64,000 nt of DNA from Alnus glutinosa (taxonomy: Eukaryota > Streptophyta > Magnoliopsida > Fagales > Betulaceae), in NCBI RefSeq assembly GCF_958979055.1, contig NC_084888.1:32403804-32467803 (forward strand). The letters run 5' to 3'. Under the pieces are notes generated by a model. The model was not told where the DNA came from. It saw nothing but the letters and a program-made list of their open reading frames with translations, and did not search any database. The position numbers and the translations under genes were made by a program. Shown piece by piece: positions 10,297 to 22,094 of the stretch (position 1 is the stretch's first letter; the number at the start of each line of letters is the position of its first letter).

Positions 10297-13200
10297 TCAA
10301 TCTCCCAATTCACCATTGTCATGGTTTTCTCCTCCATTCACAAGTGGCGATGCTGGCGATGCTTTCGAATTTCCACCGGGCTTCGATGCCTTTGGATCAC
10401 AGGGCTTGGACTTTAGTTTGAAAGTAAACCTTTTCAAGATCGCGTTCCATCCCCCTTTTGTTTTCACCAGCTTTTCGATCTCTTGTTTCATGCTGAAGCA
10501 CTCTTTCTCAAGCTCAGAAACGCGTTCCTTCATGTCATCAACTGCTACAAGATGGTTTCCTGTGGTGCCTGCTTGGGTAGAGACATCATTTCTGGCCAGA
10601 GCAAGATTCCCACTAGGATGTTGTGAGTTCTCAAGGTTGTCAGAGACAAAGACCCAACCAGCAACAGAGGTGCGGAGTCGAAGTTGTTCAAAGAATAAAA
10701 CTTGGACAATGACACGAAGTGGCAACCTCTCGTTCTGGGCTGCATGGGTGCTGGCTTCCAAGGAGAGTTTCTGGCAGTTCATGAGCCTGCAGATTTGTTC
10801 CCTTTCAGAGTCTGTTAACCAGGGATGAGCCTGAAAGACACGAAAGACAAGAAGTTATCTGGCGTGCAATAATGGAAAGTAACTTTAAAAAAGAAAAAGA
10901 AAAAAAGAAACGAACTAGCTCTTGTAGAATACAGAGTGATTGTCTTGGAGCATAGCAATATATTAATTCCATTGAAAGCAAGTATCTTTTCCACTATAAA
11001 AGAAATTGCTTGCAAAGAAGAAACTGAAAGTTTAATGCCCAAGCTCCATATTTCATTGTTGTTTCTCTAAAACATAAGCAAAAATTGTAACAGGAAAAAG
11101 AATAAAGAAGTCAATCTTATAGTAGTTAAAAAAGCTGATTCTCCTTGCTTAGGAAAAAAAAAACACTCTAAAATGAATAATTTCAAACTTGTAAGCAGAT
11201 ATACCAGAATTGAGTGTTTATCATGGTATGAATAAATCTCAAAACAAGCATGAATAATTTCAAACTTGTAAGCAGTGATAGAAGAAAAAAGAGACAGGTA
11301 AAACCATTCATAAGGCAATAATGCTCCATTCTAAACTAAGTCATCAGAAAACAATAAAACTATTTTGGAACTTGTAGTCTTCAAACAAGATGCCCAGAAT
11401 CAAATCATTTTTGCAAGTAAATTATCAATAATGAGAGGAAGCACATTTGAAAATTCGTTTCTACCTTGAGGAATATATCAGTTGCACGGTAAATTCCATC
11501 GTCTAATGGCCTGGCAAAATCAGGGATAACAGCGGCAAGCGACTGAAATTTTGGTGACTTCAAGTTAACATCAGGTGCCACCTCGGCTAAATAACCATCC
11601 ACCAGATTAGCCACCATTGTCATAGGGGTTAGTGAATGGCAACCTCCCATCAACTGTTCCTCATATACTATAGAATTAGAAGTAGAATCAACAGAATCAT
11701 GATCTGCCAGCATGAAGTGATCAAGAATCCGCTGAATGCAGTCAATATCATAAAGAGTCTCCACTGAGTACCCCATGTTTGGTATCAGAAGATCTTCAAG
11801 AGCTGCTTGATCCAACTGAGCACCAACCCTTTTCTCTAAATTCTCAAGACACGATGAGCTAGCATGTAAAATCATTGCTGTTCGCAAAAGCCTAAGCAGG
11901 AATTTGGTTGGTGTCACACCCTTTTGGCTGGGCAGCAACTCCACTATTTCTTCAAGGAGACTCCTTTGATCCACATCAGATAGGGCAGAAATAGTTGCTC
12001 CTGGGGCAACATAGTTTCCAGTCTGGAAGCTTGATTGCCTACCCAACAAGGGGAGATGCCTCTTTGCATAGTAGACAATGGACCCGGAAATTCTCTCTGG
12101 CTTCATGCCTCTTGATCCAACAGCCAGAATCAATCTTTTATATAGAGGCAATCTAAGAACAGACACATCATCATACCACCAATCTTCACTGACAGTGTGT
12201 GGCTTAGCTGCTGTGCATATTCCATTCCAAATTACAGCCCCACCTGGGCCTTCCACAGCGCTGCGTCCTGACATGGGCCAACTAAACAAACTTGGATCTG
12301 CACAAGCTTTCATTGCCAAAGAATTAATGCATCTTGAAACAATATGAACCTCCTCTGCATGTGGGAGAACCTCTTCGCAGGTTTCAAGCGCTTTAATCGA
12401 GTCCGTCCAGTAACCAAAAATTTCGTCTAGAAAACTTTCTGTTTGTGTGATAAGATTTCCCTCTCCATAGTCTTCAGTCATCCCAAGATACTCAGCTGCA
12501 CACCTGAGATTTACTACATTGAGTGCAGTGAGCTCTATTTTAACACCGTAACAGAACTTGGCTACAAGCAGAAAGGTTTTGGCTCCTCCAGGGATGTCAT
12601 GGAGCTGCAAAACACACTTCTTCTCATCCTCGCCAGAAAGCTCTCCAATAACATCTTCTAATACTCCACTTCTGGACAGCAAGGGGAACTACCGGACATG
12701 CCAATAAGGGAGAAAATGCAGTTTGATGGGTTAAAAAGAAACAAAATATAAATATTCCAGAATACCAAAAATGCAAACAAGTCAATGCCTACTAAAGACT
12801 TAAGAAGCAAGGCCAGTTTTTTGACTTCCTAGAAGGCAAGACTATAATACAAGGCAATGATATCACCGTTGAATAAATAATAATAATAATAAACAAAAGA
12901 AGGAAAATAACAAGACTAGAGCTGCATGATCACAAGTTTTCAGACATACCCAATTACAAGTCTAAAAGAAAAGTCTCATTATTAAGCTCCCATTCAATGC
13001 ACATTATTTTATCACTTCCTGTAAATAAATAATTAAAAATCAATATTTTTTCTCTTATTCCAGGACTACAAAGAAGAGGAAGACAATGAAGAATATCATA
13101 TTCGTTCTTCGATTCTATATCATAAATATATGTAGGAAATAACATATAGAAATCGAGCTCCATGTTCATATTTTTCATACATCCAAAATTACAAGAAGTC

Positions 13201-13446
13201 TAAAAGAAAAGTCTCACTATTAAGCTTCTACTCAATACACATTTCACATTATGTTTAACTCTTTCTGTCTAATTGACAATCTTGGTATTACAAAGAAGAC
13301 GATATAATGATAAAGAATATCATATTAATTCATTTATTTATATCACCAACTTAGATTCCCAAAAACAATTGCAAATAGTAGACCTGCCAAAATTTCCTCA
13401 GAAAATCCTTTAAAGCAATCCATGGATTAAACTTATGAGCTAAGAG

Positions 13447-13477
<31 letters not shown>

Positions 13478-15275
13478 AAATGCAAAATTTGAAATTACTA
13501 ATATAGAACATTTAAATGCAGACAAGATTAAATCTCAGATTATAAGAACCAGCTACTTTTATTTGTTACTAGTTGTACATCTCATACATGGGGAACCGCA
13601 AGACACAAAACATGCTGCCAAAGGGATAAGAGACTTAAGGTTGCACATTAAGGTGCTTTCTTCAAGCCTCATCTCGGTGTAAGTTTTGATGCAAGCCTTA
13701 CATGCCTCTTAAACCATGGCGGTCAAGATACAAATGTATACCGTAAATAATAACAAATCAAGGCTTGCCCGGGGGGAAAAAAAAAAAAGCAGAGTAAAGG
13801 ATTGATTGGCCAAGTAAAATATACCTTGTGGAGATGGAAGGTCCTCTCTCCAACTTCAATGATGACATCGGTAGTAAGCCCAGTTGAGCAAATCCTGCAA
13901 GCAAACATTTGGCTTAAGAGAAATCTAGCAGAGGAAACAAAATAGTACTCAAAAGAGATGTAGTCAACACAACAGTGGTTGCAAAATCAGCATTAAGTAA
14001 CAATTCAGAGCCAGGAACCATGCTTGTAAGATAATAGCAAGGTGAGTGTAGATTCAGATGACATGCTGACAATAATAAAATCGACAAATGTTCATGTATC
14101 TATTTTCCTTCTAGTCGTAGCAGGAATTACTGTCGGAACCTTTGCAAGGTAAGTGTAGATTTATTTGACATGGAAACATACCAATGATTTCTTTCATCAA
14201 CTTTTTGTTCTAGTCATTGCAGGGAGCATTACAAACACAATTATACTGACTATTTTGAAAGAATTCTTTTAGCAATTTCATCTCACTTTCTCCACTTGAA
14301 TCTGTTTTACCTTCTTCTGATATGTTTTTTAACACTAAATGCTACGACTAGACTAACCCTCTCCCGATATTGACATTTTAATTTACCAAATCTAGTTTAA
14401 GCCCAAAGTTGAAGGTTCTTTTTTCTTTTTCTTTTTTCCCCTTTTAACTACTGTAACTGTTAGTCTTTACTGAACTGCTATCCCATTGCAACCAACACAA
14501 AAGAAGCCAAGGTAGAGGACATATGTATCATATAGATGAACAAGAAACTTGTCATTTATGAAGAGAAGGTGCGTGACTGGATGCAAATAACGCTAGAATC
14601 TTAGTATTAAATAATTTATTCATAACAAGGGGATGCAAATCAAGTGTTTGAGAAACCAATCTGGTGTCCAGAAATCTGATTTGAAGACCAAGCCAACAGA
14701 ACGCAGACTTCCTAAGCTGCAGAAAATTAATTGCATAGTCAAGTAGGTTATGAGACAATTCGAGATACATCATTGAATAAAATCTGACGCCAAATCGTCC
14801 AAGTCGAAAACCCTTCTGCCAAGGTGTTTAGAGGGCAAATCTGACCAAGCAATATTAAAGCCAATTCCATATGAGAAACAGGGCCGCATTCCAATTATTT
14901 GAGGTTAAAAAACATGGATTTCATTATTTAGCTTCAAACCCCACCCACTACGAATAAATCCATGAAGTTCAGTACAAGCACAGAAATAGAATACCATATT
15001 TCTGTGGATTTCATTAATTAGAGCATTCATATCATCGGATGCATACAACCAATCCCAAAAGTTTTGAGTTCATATTGCAAAACAAAAAGAACCCATCACG
15101 CAACATCCAATTTTATCACAAACCCACATTGTAAAATTTCCATTTAAACAAACTGCAATTACAAGATAAATGGAAAAGGAACAATGCATATTGATTGTAG
15201 GCAAGAAATGACTGACCAGGTTTGGCCATCGAGGTGAAAGACTTCGGATTTGGACCCAACCTTCATGCACGCCAT
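10297..15275 (-). CDS. BTB/POZ and NPH3 domain-containing protein
   Basis: Four exons join in frame: 15217-15275, 13825-13894, 11465-12688 and 10297-10830, giving 628 residues. All three introns are GT-AG. The start [13 protein letters not shown] is the standard N-terminus of this family. A BTB fold follows (about 20-110: [40 protein letters not shown]). The NPH3 domain begins at [10 protein letters not shown] (about 212) and includes [11 protein letters not shown] (about 409) and [20 protein letters not shown] (from 467). A heptad-like coiled coil lies at about 549-575 ([20 protein letters not shown]), then a basic, low-complexity tail. Family members act as substrate adaptors of CUL3 E3 ligases and scaffold phototropin and auxin-transport signalling at the plasma membrane. 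The sequence [20 protein letters not shown] suggests the At3g08570-like branch. The exact orthologue needs a tree. Confidence 0.93.
13447..13475. repeat. (CT)n microsatellite in NPH3-gene intron
   Basis: An uninterrupted CT run inside the intron between exons 2 and 3 of the NPH3 gene. Confidence 0.9.
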
Positions 15276-15446
15276 GTGTTACTCAATACAGTTAACTAGG
15301 TACGTCCAAAAGAGTTGCAGTATTCTATAACAAAGAAAAACGATGAACAATAACAATGACAATAGTGATGAAATGGGTTGTGAACTGATGAAACGGCCTT
15401 TTCTCACCCTTTATCTTTCACTGTGGAATCTTTCAGCTTTCTGCGT

Positions 15447-15454
15447 CTATATAG
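15447..15454 (-). promoter_or_regulatory. Candidate TATA box of the NPH3 gene
   Basis: CTATATAG reads well on the minus strand about 170 bp upstream of the start codon at 15275, which leaves room for a leader of about 140 bp. Nothing else between 15276 and 15884 looks coding. Position is the only support. Confidence 0.4.
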
Positions 15455-15884
15455 AGAGTGAGAGTGAGTAGATCGTCCCGAGTCTAAAGGGTAAAATCTA
15501 GGAGAAAAATCAGTCGATGATGTTACACCAAAAGGCAGTGTTTGGGGGGCTTTGAGACGTTGAAGCACTTCGTGGCTTTAATATTTTTTACGTTGAGAAT
15601 ATCACATAACTGTACGTATTTAATGATTGTTTCGTTGAAATTCGGAAATTCTCTTCCAGCGAATTTATTTATACCAAGGTTTAAAAGGTTATATCCATTT
15701 TAAGAAAATATCACACGACTCTAGGATCGCTAGTCTAAGCTCACCCGACTCTCGCTTACAATTACGTCTCCTATCATGAGTAAAAATTAATTAAAAAAAC
15801 AAAAACCTTGATATATTGGCTATGGAGACCCACAATCGTAGGTATGTGGCCATGGATCCACATCAGTCCATGACTATGAGTCTA

Positions 15885-16400
15885 GAGAAATGATACTCGT
15901 ACACAATTGTTACAACAATTCATAGTCATGAGAAATGATACTCGTACACAATTGTTACAACAATTCTACAACAGCTTACGTGGAAAGTAAGCTTTTCATC
16001 CTTTTTCTCTCTTTTTTTAATATCACAGTAAGAGTCAAAACTGGTTGGGGGGAAATGAAAAATTTCATTTCCCCCCAACCGTGAACGCGCCCCCCCCCCT
16101 CTCTCTCTGAATTCTCTCCGTACAGTCCCCGTCCCCACACAGTCTCCGTACAGTCAAATCGGCCTCCGGCGTTCGTCCCCGGTCCTTCACCGGAGTTATC
16201 CTCCTCCGCCCGTCGGTAACCGCCGCCCCTCTCTCTCTCTCTGGCCGGATCTGCCTGCTCCGTCCATCGGAAACCGCAGCCCCCTCTCTCTCTCTGGCCG
16301 GATCTGCCTGTTCCGTCCGTCGGAAACCGCCGCCCGCAGCCCCTCTCTCTCTCCCGCTCGCTCCGGTGCCGGTCGTCCCTGTCCCTCCGGTAACTCTGTT
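15885..16400. repeat. Left long inverted terminal repeat of the MULE
   Basis: The arm begins with a 37-bp tip that is present twice in tandem (15885-15921 and 15930-15966, 8-bp spacer). It then has the TACGTGGAAAG block, a near-perfect hairpin centred near 16062 (17-bp arms), and three imperfect repeats of about 55-60 bp at 16200-16370, each containing GGCCGGATCTGCCTG or GGAAACCGC beside a CT run. A donor-like CCG/GTAACT follows near 16389. Confidence 0.7.
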
Positions 16401-18857
16401 TCTCTCTCTGAAATTATTGGATGGTGTTGGTATTTTGCTCAATATGCTCTGATTTGCTTACCAAAAGAAAAATTTAGGACAGATGTTAGTTCAATCTGCT
16501 GATTATTTGGGTAAGTAAGGCTTTGATTTTCATTTTTAGTTTGTTTTGGAGGATTTTTCTTTCTCAATACCGAATGGGTATTGAGAAATTTTTGGGTTTG
16601 TGGATGATTTCCGGCAGAGGAAGTGAGGAACCGAATGGCTGTAAATTTATTGAAAAAAAATTATTAGAGAATTGCTTGACATGCTTAACCTATTAGAGAA
16701 TATTCTGGAAAAAAAAAAAAAAAAATTAGTCAGTATTCCTGTTGGTGAATGACCCAACTTTAGGAGTTTCACTAAAGAAATTGTTAATACTTCAAACTCT
16801 GATTTAGTACAACCTAATTCGGTTTGTTTTTTTTTTTTTCCCGGCAACTTCCAGCAATGCTTACGATTCTAGATCGTTGACCCATCACTTCATATATGCT
16901 TACTATTAGCTCTCAAGCAGATTTGGGCTCACATTAAGGAACACAATCTTCAGGTTTAATTTTAGTGGATTTTTGCAAGAAATAGCTGGTTTTTGAAGCC
17001 CCCCTCGTGGGTTTGAAATGGCTTTGTTTTAGTTGAGGTTTTATTTTTGGATAACGCTTTTTTGGTGCTAAATAAAATGTGGATAATGTTGGTTACTATG
17101 ATTTTTATTTTTATTTTTATTTTGTAGATTTGAAATGTTTGTGTTTAGATGAGTTCATACGTTTGGATAAGGCTTTGTTGCTGCAAATGAAATGTGGGTT
17201 ATGTTATTGCTGTTGTGCGTCAAATTAGTTAGTATGATGTTTCTTTCTGAAACCGTATTGTGTTTAATTTAGGTTTTGGTTTTTTGGGGTTTTAGATGGG
17301 TTTCCATTTTTTGATAAGTTTCTCTTGGTGTACATGAAATTTAGGCTTTGATTCACTTTTGAAAAGGAAAGAAGAAAGACTCCCTGCCAATTTTGTTTGT
17401 CGCTGAAACTCCGAGCCAGGGGAATAATTTCATTCTAATTTGATCTTCGAGTTGGTTCCAAAAGAAGCAGAGCTTTCCTTTCTCTTTTCTCTCGTCCTCG
17501 CAGGTACCCAAGATTTCTCTTCTTTTGATTCTTTCACTTCATTGGGTAAAACAGAGAGCTTTTTCTATTTATGTTTAGAACAACTTGTTATGTCGTTTCT
17601 AATTTTTTGATTTCGCTGTATATAACAACTTGTGTGATGTAGTGAAAGAGAAATTCTGTACAATCTGAAAAATGTCATTTGCAAGGGATTGTAAGTAATT
17701 TTGGTATAAGCATTAATCCCTAGAAAGGATGTATATGACTTGTTGTGTCACCAATTTTATTTTTCAGGTTTCCAGTCTCTGAGCTGCACGCAGTGAAAAA
17801 ACCTAGCCCCAAGAACAAAGAAACCAGTTACCGATGCTATGCTGTCAATTATCCGTCTTCCGATGAAGTCATTACTTCCACGTTGAGACTAATGTAATAG
17901 TTAATGGTATTTGATGTACATTTTTGTTGTCATTGAAGATGGGTGTATATTGATGTATATTTGACGTACATTTTGATGGGCATTTTGAAATATATTTGAT
18001 GTGAATGTATATTTGATGCTGAATGTATATATATTTGTATAGTTAAGTCGCGGAATGTATATTTTATGTACAATTTGATGGGCATTTTGATATATACAAT
18101 TTTTGAGCTCTAGTGTTTGAATTGAAGGCAGAATTTTTTCCCAAGTTGCTTGGAAGGCATTGCTGTTTTTCAGTTATTTTTCTTCACATCACTTATGATT
18201 ATGCTAATAGCAGAATATTTGCTATTGGGGTACATGTTGAAAAGTTAAATTCTCCTCCATGATTTGGAGTTTCATTAACATTTGAAAACAGTTCTTTATT
18301 GGGTACATTTCAAAACTAATATGATACCAAAAATTTGTTGATATCAATATTATTATCAAATGTTTTTTAGTTATATATAGTCTAATACTATCTCGTAACA
18401 ATAGCACCACGTATATCCCTCAACATGGAGAGAACATAGGCGCATAATAGTGAACATGGAGAGAAACTTATCAAAATATGGAAACCCATCTAATAAAGAC
18501 ACTTCAGAGCCCGCCTAATCCCTTGCTCTGCAATTTCTTTGCTGCGTCCATTGTGTGAAGCAGCCAAAAATTTCCCCCCTTTTTTTTGTAGCAATAGATC
18601 CAGCCATCATCCATGCATGCTGAGAATCCACGAATTGACACAATCAAAACTTAGATATTCATTTCAGCAAATTAATCCATACATGTGTTACATTTCATGC
18701 GTGGGCACAAACATTTCCTCAGTTCCAGCTTTAACCATAATGAAAGATTTGTGAGACACATAAGTTAATTCTTTCTTTCTAGATAAAAAGTTCAAGTGAT
18801 TCCCAGGTGGAATAATGTTTTTGGCCCCCTTCCCTTTCTCTTTGAGGCTACCTTCTT

Positions 18858-19010
18858 CTACCTGAACCACCATCTTTGGGCAGCAGAAATTGGAGTATTC
18901 AAGAATGGGGCATAGTGGTGGACGAGCGGATTGACAATCCTCCCAATCTTAGCCCATACATTGTTGTGGTAACTAGCAGTAACAGGGGCATGGTACACGA
19001 GCTTCAATAG
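18858..19010 (-). other. Exon-like open segment inside the MULE (unknown product)
   Basis: On the minus strand, after an acceptor-like TTTTTGACAG, a 50-codon frame reads LLKLVYHAPVTASYHNNVWA and continues to PISAAQRWWFR before a TAG. The composition (balanced, aromatic, Trp-containing) looks like real coding sequence rather than chance. I cannot name the family. It could be a captured host exon. It is preceded at a distance by the right arm, whose own donor (AAG/GTTAGG near 20302) points toward it. Confidence 0.35.
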
Positions 19011-20339
19011 CTGTCAAAAAGGTTTTTTAAGAGAGTCAAAAGCAAGAAAATTTGGAAAAAAAAAAAAACTAACCAAACAAAATTCATTTGGTACCATACA
19101 CTATAATGCAAAGGTTAACACCAAATCCAAATAGAGACCAAATAAGAAAGCAGGATGAAATACCAACCAAATGCAACAGAAATCAACCACCAAATTTTTG
19201 CATATTGTAATTTTTTAAAAGTGCTTCTTGAACTCTACTGATATTTTCACACAAGTGAAATCATGAGGCACAGTCCAAGTTTTCTTCGCTCAATAAACTG
19301 ATAGCACACCATTGGTCCACAGTTTTGCATTATATTTTTTTTTTCGCTCAATAAACTAATAGCCTGAGTTGCACTTCCAGATCAGGCAGGTCTATGCAGA
19401 CGAGACCAACTAACTCTAGAACAACCATAATACAACAACCATAATGCACCATTTCATATCCTTGCAAAGCAAAAACTTGCATCAATTGTTAGCTCTTAGA
19501 AACACCTAGTAAAGCCATAAAGTGTTAGTAATAGTACGCGAAAATCCCAACCTGGAATCCCAAACCCATCTTATTAGCTAAATTGTCATCCTTGTGGATC
19601 TATCCTACTAGTACAAACTAACTCCAAAACGACCACAGTGCACCATTTCCTACCTACACAAAGCAAACACTTGAATCGATTTTTAGCCCCTAGAAAGCCC
19701 AATAAAAACGGCGATAAACACATAAGATCCCCCAAGGACAAGTACCATCCTTCTTTAGAACACTATCAACTTGAGTACCACTCTTTGTACCAACATTATC
19801 ATTGAATAAGATAAACCCGATTCCGGCAAGGAAACCACACAATCTGGACTAAGCCGACAGAATTCGACAAAGCAGATAACAAATCCAACAAAAATGTTTA
19901 AAACCCTTCTTATTTCTTCTTCAATATTTGTGTACTATAGCTAAAAAAAAAAACTTCTTGAGCACAAATCTGAAAAAGTAAAAAACAAAGATAATTCAAA
20001 TCATTTAGGAAAAATTTTAAAAGAATCTATTTGAATCGAAGGCACTAAATGCAAAATAATTTTGAAAAACGAAATCTAAACGAAATTTATTTCATGAGCA
20101 TTCGAGATTGGACAAAGAAGAGACCACTACGCCTCGGAATCTCTTCACATTGAAACAAAAAATCACCACCGAGCAAATCATTCAGAGAGAACCCAGAACA
20201 AAGAAAAAAAAACAGATCATTGAATGTTGAAAAACCAAATCGAACCCATAACATAGGAAAAAAACAAAACAAAAAAACTTCAGAAAAACCTAACCTTGGT
20301 TCCGTCGGATCTGGACGGATCTGGTTCCGTCTCACTTGC

Positions 20340-20373
20340 CGGTGGAGATGGTGCCGGTGAAGGACGGCTGGAG

Positions 20374-20423
<50 letters not shown>

Positions 20424-20698
20424 GCGTTAGGAGGGGAAATGAGATGCACAGAGAGAAAGAGAGAAAGCGTCGCCGGAGAGTACCTTTTTTAGCGTCGACG
20501 GATACAGATCCGGCCGCCAAATCCGCCGGAGACAGAACGCCGGTGGAGGGTGGCCGGTCACGACCGGTGAGCGAGCGAGCGGGAGAGAGAGAGAGGGGAG
20601 GCAGCGGTTTCGGACGGAGGAGACCGAACACTAGTGAAGCGGCGTCGGGAAGGGGAAGACCGGCGAGCGAGCGGCGGCAACGGCACCTTTGTACGGAA

Positions 20699-20751
<53 letters not shown>

Positions 20752-20902
20752 GTGTTGGAGGGGAAATGAAAATTTCAATCCCCTCCAACCAGTTTTCAAA
20801 CCCAAAAGAAAAGAAAAGAAAAAACAAAAATAATAAAAAAACCACTTTCCACGTAAGCTGTTGTATTGTTATTGTGAACAAAGTGTACGAGTATCATTTC
20901 TC
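20340..20902. repeat. Right long inverted terminal repeat of the MULE with two GA microsatellites
   Basis: This contains (GA)n at about 20378-20423 and 20703-20749, GC-rich sequence between them, an imperfect hairpin around 20757-20792 matching the left-arm hairpin, the CTTTCCACGTAAGCTGTTGT block, and the inverted terminus ending at 20902. Overlapping long frames here on both strands are products of the dinucleotide repeat, not genes. Confidence 0.7.
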
Positions 20903-21193
20903 ATGAGTCTATGATACAATCGTTGCACCTTAGATATTTTAAAGCTGTATATTTTAGGGAAAATTTAAGATAAATTCTTGAGTTAACCTGCGGTTTTAAA
21001 AAACACTTTGTGTTTTTCTTTTTCTTTTTTCTTTTTTTAGTTTTAATTGCACAAGTTTGTCACAAATTTTAAATGTGTCATTTCATCCATTTCCTTGGCT
21101 AAATTTGCACCTTCTGACTTCTATAGTTTCACGTCATCATTTTTTTGCCATATCTCAGTAAAATAGTAATTTTATTAAGCGCTAGACACCTTA

Positions 21194-21689
21194 GAGCACT
21201 CTCAATGGATTATCTATTTGCAACTTTAAGCTAAAATAGATAATAAAAGTGTTAAAAAAAAGACTCCATCAGCATGTATTCCAACTCTATAATAGATTTT
21301 CCTTAATTCCATAAATAATGGAACTCTACATGTAGAGTTATACTATTCACTTATTTATTTTTTTTATTCTTTATCTCCACTTTTTTAGCTTTGCTTTTTT
21401 CCTTTTTCCCTCCACCACTCCACGTTCTTTTTTTTTTTTCTTTTTTTTTCTTCCTTTATAGTGGAGATTTAAGAGAAAGTGTGTAAAGTAGTGGAGTTAT
21501 AAAGTGGGACCCACATGAAAAAAAATACTATAATGAAATAAATAAATTAAAAATAACAAAAAAATAATATAGAGTTAAAAATAGATAATCGGATGTATAG
21601 TGCATTTAAAATTCATTAGCTAAATTAGATAAAATAAATTTTGATTAGCTATTCTAGATTGAAAAATACATAAACAATTAGGAATGCTC
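21194..21689. mobile_element. PIF/Harbinger-like MITE
   Basis: TTA flanks both sides (21191-21193 and 21690-21692). The ends begin GAGCACTCTCAATGG and finish GGAATGCTC, an inverted GAGCA/TGCTC terminus. The internal body is AT-rich with inverted subterminal homology (TTAGCTAAATTAGATAAAAT near the right, AGCTAAAATAGATAATAAAA near the left). Length is 496 bp with no coding capacity. It is a different family from the 1418/2634 pair. Confidence 0.7.
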
Positions 21690-21934
21690 TTATATGAATT
21701 TCTCTCACTTAAAAAGAAAAGAAATTTTTGTCGTTATAGACGACAATATTTTATGGTAGTAATAAAGCAAAATAGGGGGGTTGTATAGAAAAGGTTATAC
21801 AAAGTTATATCCAAGTCACCCCCTTTTTTATTTATTTATTGAATTTCATCTGTTAATTAATAGAAAGTTCCATAAAAACTCCTGCCTTCTTTGAAATGTC
21901 ATGAACAATTCCCATGTTATTTCACCATTGGCCT

Positions 21935-22094
21935 TGTTAGGGGCGGAGCTAGCATTTGGAATTTAGGAGAAAAAAAATGAAAAAATAAAAAAATTAGAGG
22001 GGGGTGAAATTTTAATTTTCAAATAATTATAATAATATTTTAAACAAAATTTGAGAAAAATATGGGCCACGCCCCCAAGCTACCATGTAGTTCT
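21935..22094. mobile_element. Short hAT-like insertion between 11-bp direct repeats
   Basis: ACCATTGGCCT is repeated at 21924-21934 and 22095-22105. The 160-bp insert begins TGTTAGGGGCGGAGCTAG, resembling the AGGGGCGGAGC termini of plant hAT MITEs, and contains GGGCCACGCCCCCAAGC near its right end. The inverted right terminus is degraded. The repeat is longer than the usual 8 bp, so the boundaries or mechanism are uncertain. Confidence 0.5.

Larger units (their letters stand above)
15885..20902. mobile_element. 5-kb Mutator-like element (MULE), non-autonomous, possible Pack-MULE
   Basis: ATGAGTCTA occurs exactly at 15876-15884 and 20903-20911, a perfect 9-bp target duplication. The termini are inverted: GAGAAATGATACTCGTACAC on the left and its inverse ending ATCATTTCTC on the right. 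Similarity between the arms continues inward: TACAACAGCTTACGTGGAAAG on the left against CTTTCCACGTAAGCTGTTGTA on the right, a GGTTGGGGGGAAATGAAA-type hairpin at both ends, and CT/GA-rich, GC-rich blocks with a shared CTCCCGCTCGCTC motif. The inverted ends are therefore about 500 bp long and imperfect. I find no transposase frame. Each arm ends in a plausible splice donor pointing inward, and exon-like pieces lie inside (for example 18858-19010), so the element may carry captured host sequence or remnants of its own two convergent transcription units. Confidence 0.85.

Noticed and set aside
10316..10828. 170-codon plus-strand frame
   Set aside because: It is antisense to the last exon of the NPH3 gene, which is supported by conserved protein motifs.
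12078..12661. Plus-strand frames at 12078-12347 and 12443-12661
   Set aside because: Antisense shadows of NPH3 exon 3.
16065..16442. 125-codon Arg/Gly-rich minus frame in the left MULE arm
   Set aside because: It is built from CT-repeat units and three imperfect tandem repeats. No motif and no plausible start context.
20332..20906. Four long overlapping frames on both strands in the right MULE arm
   Set aside because: They are created by (GA)n/(CT)n repeats, giving Arg-Glu or Ser-Leu runs, and have no domain.
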